Part shown: piece by piece, positions 14,563 through 17,641 of the stretch
Layout of the letters: every line of letters begins with the position of its first letter
How positions within the stretch are numbered: the first letter of the stretch is position 1
DNA from: Planococcaceae bacterium UBA3370
Lineage (GTDB): Bacteria > Bacillota > Bacilli > Bacillales_A > Planococcaceae
DNA length: 17,641 nucleotides
Direction of reading: 5' to 3'
Assembly: GCA_002360295.1 (NCBI GenBank)
Contig: DEQI01000337.1
Coordinates: 1 to 17,641, forward strand
Made by a program: the position numbers and the translations under genes
The notes under the pieces: model-generated
Told to the model about the DNA's origin: nothing
What the model saw: only the letters and a program-made list of their open reading frames with translations
Databases searched by the model: none

Positions 14563-15314
14563 CTTTTTATCCCCCTAACTAAAAACATCGGAGTTGAAGC
14601 ATAATTCAGCTTTTCTATGTACGACCACACATTTTCCCATACGTTTATATCTATAAATACATCGGAAATTCCACAGTCCTTTAAGATTTTTTCATCCCAT
14701 TGAGGACGCATTATCCTGCTTAATGGTACTTCTTTTGCGATTTTCTCCATAGTATCAATATCTGTACAAGTATAATGGTCTTCTACTCCCTGCTCCGAAG
14801 TTCTTCTTCTGTCCTGCTCATAAGCCTGTCTCATATGATCGTCATACAGATGATGGTACCAATTGGCATCAAAATTTAATATCACTCCGTCTTTTTTTAG
14901 CACCCGTGTCCATTCCATGTATGCCTGTTGGGGATTTTCTAGATTCCATGTAAGATTTCTCGATATGACAACGTCAAAAGTTTCATCTGCAAATTCCAAT
15001 TTTTGTGCGTCCATAAGCATAAATTTTATATTTTCTCTAAGTTCTCTTGAATTTTGTTTAGCCATGTCAAGCATAGCCGATGTACAATCTATTGCGGTTA
15101 CATCAAAACCCTCTCCAGCAAGAATAATGGCAAAAAAACCTGGCCCTGTTCCTATATCTAGTATTTTTAAACCCTCTTTTTTGGGTATATGTTTTTTAAT
15201 TTCATTCATCCAAACACTGCCCTGTCCTGTAGCAAGTTCCTGGCAATTCACTTGTGAATACCCCTCTGCCCTATTAGTCCAGTAATTCTTTATTTCTTCT
15301 AATAAGGTCTCCAT
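14559..15314 (-). CDS. SAM-dependent methyltransferase, first of a sister pair
   Basis: A 251-residue class I methyltransferase. Motif I is LKILDIGTGPGFFAI (49-63), the strand 2 acidic residue is Asp76, MDAQKLEF follows, then VISRNLTWNL (116-125) and GVILNFDANW. An open frame continues upstream to 15374, but I place the start at the ATG at 15314. GGAG lies 8 bases before it, and the upstream extension (SSLVLTIQFD…) reads through the end of a decayed insertion element. It opens the seven-gene operon MT1-MT2-nikBCADE. The operon's promoter must lie in or near insertion-element DNA; no good -10 was found. It may act on a nickel-binding small molecule (inference, by analogy with metallophore genes beside the staphylococcal Cnt importer). 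Confidence 0.85.
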   Translation of the reverse strand: METLLEEIKNYWTNRAEGYSQVNCQELATGQGSVWMNEIKKHIPKKEGLKILDIGTGPGFFAIILAGEGFDVTAIDCTSAMLDMAKQNSRELRENIKFMLMDAQKLEFADETFDVVISRNLTWNLENPQQAYMEWTRVLKKDGVILNFDANWYHHLYDDHMRQAYEQDRRRTSEQGVEDHYTCTDIDTMEKIAKEVPLSRIMRPQWDEKILKDCGISDVFIDINVWENVWSYIEKLNYASTPMFLVRGIKR

Positions 15315-15361
15315 TTTTTCATCTCCATTTCCTGAACAAATATCAAATTGGATTGTCAACA

Positions 15362-15590
15362 CTAAACTAGACAACTTTTTAAGGTATGAAAGTTTTTATC
15401 GACAGGTCTAATAGAACTAAACATCCCGTGAATCCTATTGTGATTAAACCAATGAACATAGTCCTGTAATACACTTATTTACTCTTCTAAACTATCAAAA
15501 TCTCTTCTTATGTTAATATTCTTGAATGTTGCTTATGCTACTGCATTGTACTATGGCAACCTTCATGCTTAGGAAAGCGGATTGATAAAG
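15362..15590 (-). pseudogene. IS3-family transposase remnant (C-terminal part)
   Basis: The minus strand reads AVA*ATFKNINIRRDFDSLE, then E*ISVLQDYVHWFNHNRIHG, then MFSSIRP and a stop at 15362. This is the tail of an IS3/IS150-type OrfB integrase. Two in-frame TAA codons interrupt it (15533-15535 and 15479-15481); the first stands where the family has the catalytic Glu of the DDE triad (AVAESFF). Further upstream, around 15545-15590, the frame is lost by shifts. The element end may be near 15349 (TGGATTGTCAA…). It separates nikR from the nickel operon and is certainly inactive. Confidence 0.8.
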
Positions 15591-15884
15591 TATCTAAGGT
15601 ATCAGCAATTAGTAGGTTTTTATAATTATTGCTAATGTTCGTTTGAAATAACTCTATTCGATGTAGATCAATTTTTTAGAAGTATAAACATGATAAACAA
15701 GTAATGCATCTTTAGTTGGTCCAGTATTCTATCCAAACGATTTTAATTTTAATCAATACTAGTTTTGATTTTTTCCAAAAAAGCTATTCTTATTGTTTGT
15801 TTATAAGGATATCCGTATCAATTTCATCTAATTTTTATTTTCTCTAATAAGTTGAACAATCTGCCTTATCTCAAATAAAAATAT
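15591..15884. other. AT-rich gap between the IS remnant and nikR
   Basis: No gene is recognised. Part may be further decayed insertion-element sequence, but no stretch could be aligned with confidence. No clear terminator for nikR was found. Confidence 0.4.
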
Positions 15885-16304
15885 TTACACTTTCTCTACT
15901 GGTGCAACAATAAATTTCCCATAGTCGACACCTTTTAAAGTCATCATATTATTACTTAGATGCTGAATATCTTTTGCTTTTCCTTTAACAATGATGAGTT
16001 CAAGACAGTTGTCTTTGTCTAGATGAAAATGTGTAGTAGCTAGGATATTTTCATGCATATCATGTTGAATTAATGCTAACTCATTAAGCAAATTTCTTTG
16101 ATGATGACTGTAAAATAAAAGGATGCTACCTGCTACAATTTGATCTTCCATTTCCCATGATTGCTGAACCAGAGCATCTCTTACAAGATCACGAACAGCT
16201 TCAGATCGATTCACATACCCTTTCTGTTTGACTAAACCATCAAATTTTTGAAGCAAAGAATTCTCCATTGAAACGCCAAATCTCTTTAATACAGAATCTT
16301 CCAC
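15885..16304 (-). CDS. nikR: Nickel-responsive transcriptional regulator NikR
   Basis: A repressor with an N-terminal ribbon-helix-helix DNA-binding part (residues 5-48; YVNRSEAVRDLVRDALVQ matches NikR) and a C-terminal ACT-like nickel domain. The square-planar nickel ligands of E. coli NikR correspond to His81, His92, His94 and Cys100 (QHDMHENILATTHFHLDKDNC), all present. Length 139 is normal. The start is GTG at 16304, backed by a strong GGGGGGAG site 6 bases upstream. It lies upstream of, and on the same strand as, the nickel operon, but separated by an IS remnant. I found no GTATGA-N16-TCATAC operator, so its binding site here is unknown. Confidence 0.93.
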   Translation of the reverse strand: MEDSVLKRFGVSMENSLLQKFDGLVKQKGYVNRSEAVRDLVRDALVQQSWEMEDQIVAGSILLFYSHHQRNLLNELALIQHDMHENILATTHFHLDKDNCLELIIVKGKAKDIQHLSNNMMTLKGVDYGKFIVAPVEKV

Positions 16305-16534
16305 CGTATTCTCCCCCCTCCTTTAATCTAATGATATTTCCCAGCCCGAAGGTGAGTAACCAACCATCCCTTATATTATTTCTTATTGGCTTTATTAATC
16401 CTCAGAAAATGAAACTATTAATTGCTATCATTTAGTTATAATCTACCGAAACAAGTTTATCGTGTTACTTATCGATGAAATGGTAGCACAAATATATATA
16501 AATGAAAATATATAATTACTATATTTCTTTCAGT
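16305..16534. other. Upstream region of nikR
   Basis: AT-rich, without a gene. It should hold the nikR promoter; no convincing -35/-10 pair stands out. The ribosome binding site of nikR is at 16311-16318. Confidence 0.4.
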
Positions 16535-17178
16535 TTACTCACCATCGGACATGTCTAAGGCAGTCAAATTAATATTCATTAGCGAAACTGTACTCATACT
16601 ATAAATATCACAGCAAGACATTGCTACATTAATTACGATATAATTAATGTGTTCCACTACAGCAGTAACACCAACCTTTAAATTTTTAAAAATTTTACGT
16701 TGTGCCGCATCCATTTTAGAATCATAGAATGCCATTTCAAAATCTCCTATAGCTGCAACTTCGATCCGTTATTCAATAATAGATCAAGGAGTGTTTTTTT
16801 CATGTAAGCTAATTGCACAATGATCATCTATACGGGACGCACCGATTAAGCTAGCACATGCATTAAGAGCTGTTCTAGATATTCCAGGAATAATTTTAAA
16901 TGCCCCACCTGTATGTTCCTTCCATTTTTAAAAAATATAATGTTTCATAAAGCATTCCTGCGCTATATCATAAAGGCTCGCATCTCCACTTGATAAAATT
17001 GAAACAATATAACCTTGTTCTACCTTTCCTATTGCTTCATGGGCTTGTTCGATTGTTTCCATCATACTAGTTGATTATAAAATGACTTTCGCTCATAGCA
17101 TCTATAGCACGATGTGTTACTTGATCACGAGATCCTGACCCACACCACAGCCAATAATGCAGACTTTTCCTTTTTCAC
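16535..17178 (-). pseudogene. cbiH: Decayed precorrin-3B C17-methyltransferase gene
   Basis: The minus strand preserves CobJ/CbiH landmarks in order: GKVCIIGCG and GSGSRDQVTHRAIDAMSESH at the N-terminus, VSILSSGDASLYD, HTGGAFKIIPGIS, ALNACASLIGASRIDDHCAI, RIEVAAIGDFEMAFYDSK and a weak DIYSMSTVSLMN end. Intact CbiH methylates C17 and contracts the corrin ring in anaerobic B12 synthesis. Here three in-frame stops interrupt one frame (16928-16930, 16784-16786, 16769-16771), and frameshifts lie near 17160, 17140 and 17070. A GTG at 17178 with GGAG 6 bases upstream marks the old start. The 66-codon open frame at 16535-16735 is only its tail. No other cobalamin-synthesis gene is visible in the window. 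Confidence 0.86.
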
Positions 17179-17301
17179 GAAATACTCCTAAGCGATTTCT
17201 TTATAGTCCTCTAACTCTTTTACTGACAGGGCCGAATTTTTACTACACTTTTTAAATTTTCATTTGTTAACACTATCTCTAAATATAATTATTCACAATA
17301 T
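17179..17301. other. Gap between topB terminator and the cbiH pseudogene
   Basis: One minus-strand frame reads NSALSVKELEDYKEIA and a stop directly before the cbiH ribosome binding site. It could be the tail of a lost upstream gene. I cannot assign it. Confidence 0.3.
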
Positions 17302-17330
17302 AAAAAGCAGTTTGTACGAATACAAACCGC
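17302..17330 (-). terminator. Terminator of topB
   Basis: On the minus strand GCGGTTTGTA (17330-17321), the tetraloop TTCG and TACAAACTGC (17316-17307) form a 10-bp stem with one G-U pair, then TTTTT (17306-17302). It begins 9 bases after the topB stop. A UUCG loop on a GC-closed stem is a very strong intrinsic terminator. Confidence 0.92.
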
Positions 17331-17338
17331 CTTCATTT

Positions 17339-17641
17339 TTATTTTTTAGTTACTTTAAAATCAAATTCAACTTTACCTTCAACTAAACGTAGAGCAGCAC
17401 TAAACTGTTTCCCACTCTTCGCCTTAAAACCTTTTATCTCTGCAGTTTTACCACTACTACATAAGTCTTTAATATTTTTCTCTGTGAGCTTTTTCCCTAA
17501 TAGCCTTTCAGGAAATGTTTGTTTACAGCCATTTTTATAATTTGAGCAGCCATAAAAATTTTTGCGTAAGCTGATGTTGCCGACTTTACATGTTGGACAA
17601 GTCACAATTTCTTTATTAACGGATTTAGTAAACTGATCTAC
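17339..17641 (-). CDS. topB: DNA topoisomerase III, C-terminal end only
   Basis: The frame is open from the window edge to the TAA at 17339 (100 codons), so this is the end of a longer gene. It holds a topoisomerase-type zinc finger, CPTCKVGNISLRKNFYGCSN with a further Cys in NGCKQTF, followed by the segment typical of type IA topoisomerase III tails: LLGKKLTEKNIKDLCSSGKT, IKGFKAKSGKQFSAALRL, GKVEFDF. The apparent GTG start at 17605 is internal, because 12 more coding triplets precede it. The full enzyme relaxes and decatenates DNA. Part of this segment is duplicated as a relic at 1321-1365. A stand-alone zinc-finger protein is less likely. Confidence 0.78.
   Translation of the reverse strand, partial: VDQFTKSVNKEIVTCPTCKVGNISLRKNFYGCSNYKNGCKQTFPERLLGKKLTEKNIKDLCSSGKTAEIKGFKAKSGKQFSAALRLVEGKVEFDFKVTKK

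Noticed and set aside
15315..15374. N-terminal extension of the first methyltransferase
   Set aside because: The extra 20 codons read through insertion-element end sequence, and a good ribosome binding site supports the ATG at 15314.
15300..16534. E. coli-type NikR operator
   Set aside because: GTATGA occurs on the plus strand near 15383 but is not followed by TCATAC at 16 bases; no paired site was found.
16535..16735. 66-codon minus-strand frame as a small gene
   Set aside because: It continues in frame upstream, past two stop codons, into cbiH-like sequence and has no ribosome binding site of its own; it is the tail of the pseudogene.
1..17641. CRISPR array, tRNA or rRNA genes, intact insertion sequence
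   Set aside because: No regularly spaced repeats, cloverleaf sequences or ribosomal sequence were seen; the only mobile-element trace is the broken IS3-type remnant.

Overview
The window reads as chromosome of a low-GC, Gram-positive member of the Bacillales. Evidence for this is the strong AGGAGG-type ribosome binding sites, the AT-rich intergenic DNA, class Ib nrdHIEF genes, a NupC-type transporter, an MtaR-type LysR regulator and a short MetE-like protein of the YxjG/YxjH type. A Lysinibacillus/Solibacillus-like host would fit, but that is inference. Every gene recognised lies on the minus strand, so the window is described here in order of increasing coordinate although transcription runs the other way.

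Left part (1-1560): the 5' two thirds of a concentrative nucleoside transporter gene (cut by the window edge) with a long structured leader. After it comes a roughly 500-base gene-free stretch holding an 18-bp perfect palindrome, a short relic copy of topoisomerase III C-terminal coding sequence with its own terminator, and the terminator of the next operon.

Deoxynucleotide operon (1451-5977): nrdH-nrdI-nrdE-nrdF-dut, tightly packed with overlaps, encodes an oxygen-dependent class Ib ribonucleotide reductase, its redoxin and flavodoxin partners, and dUTPase. Its leader carries two NrdR-box-like sites spaced 32 bp centre to centre, a clear adenosylcobalamin riboswitch and an intrinsic terminator just before nrdH. 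The 3' end of the aptamer can pair with the terminator's 5' arm, which gives a readable off-switch: B12 present means no class Ib reductase and no dUTPase from this promoter.

Methionine region (6170-8433): a LysR regulator of the MtaR type is followed by a MetE-like gene. Between them lies a 17-bp palindrome that matches the streptococcal MET-box at every fixed position.

Nickel region (8726-16304): a NikR gene, then an operon of two sister SAM-dependent methyltransferases followed by nikB-nikC-nikA-nikD-nikE-like transporter genes. The pairing of two methyltransferases with a nickel-type importer is the best candidate here for an undescribed system, for example making or modifying a nickel-carrying metallophore. 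A decayed IS3-family element sits between nikR and the operon.

Right end (16535-17641): a cobJ/cbiH (precorrin-3B methyltransferase) pseudogene with several stops and frameshifts, then the 3' end of topB with a strong terminator. Loss of a B12-synthesis gene, a B12-sensing switch on ribonucleotide reductase and a B12-independent MetE-like enzyme together suggest a lineage adapting to uncertain B12 supply (inference).
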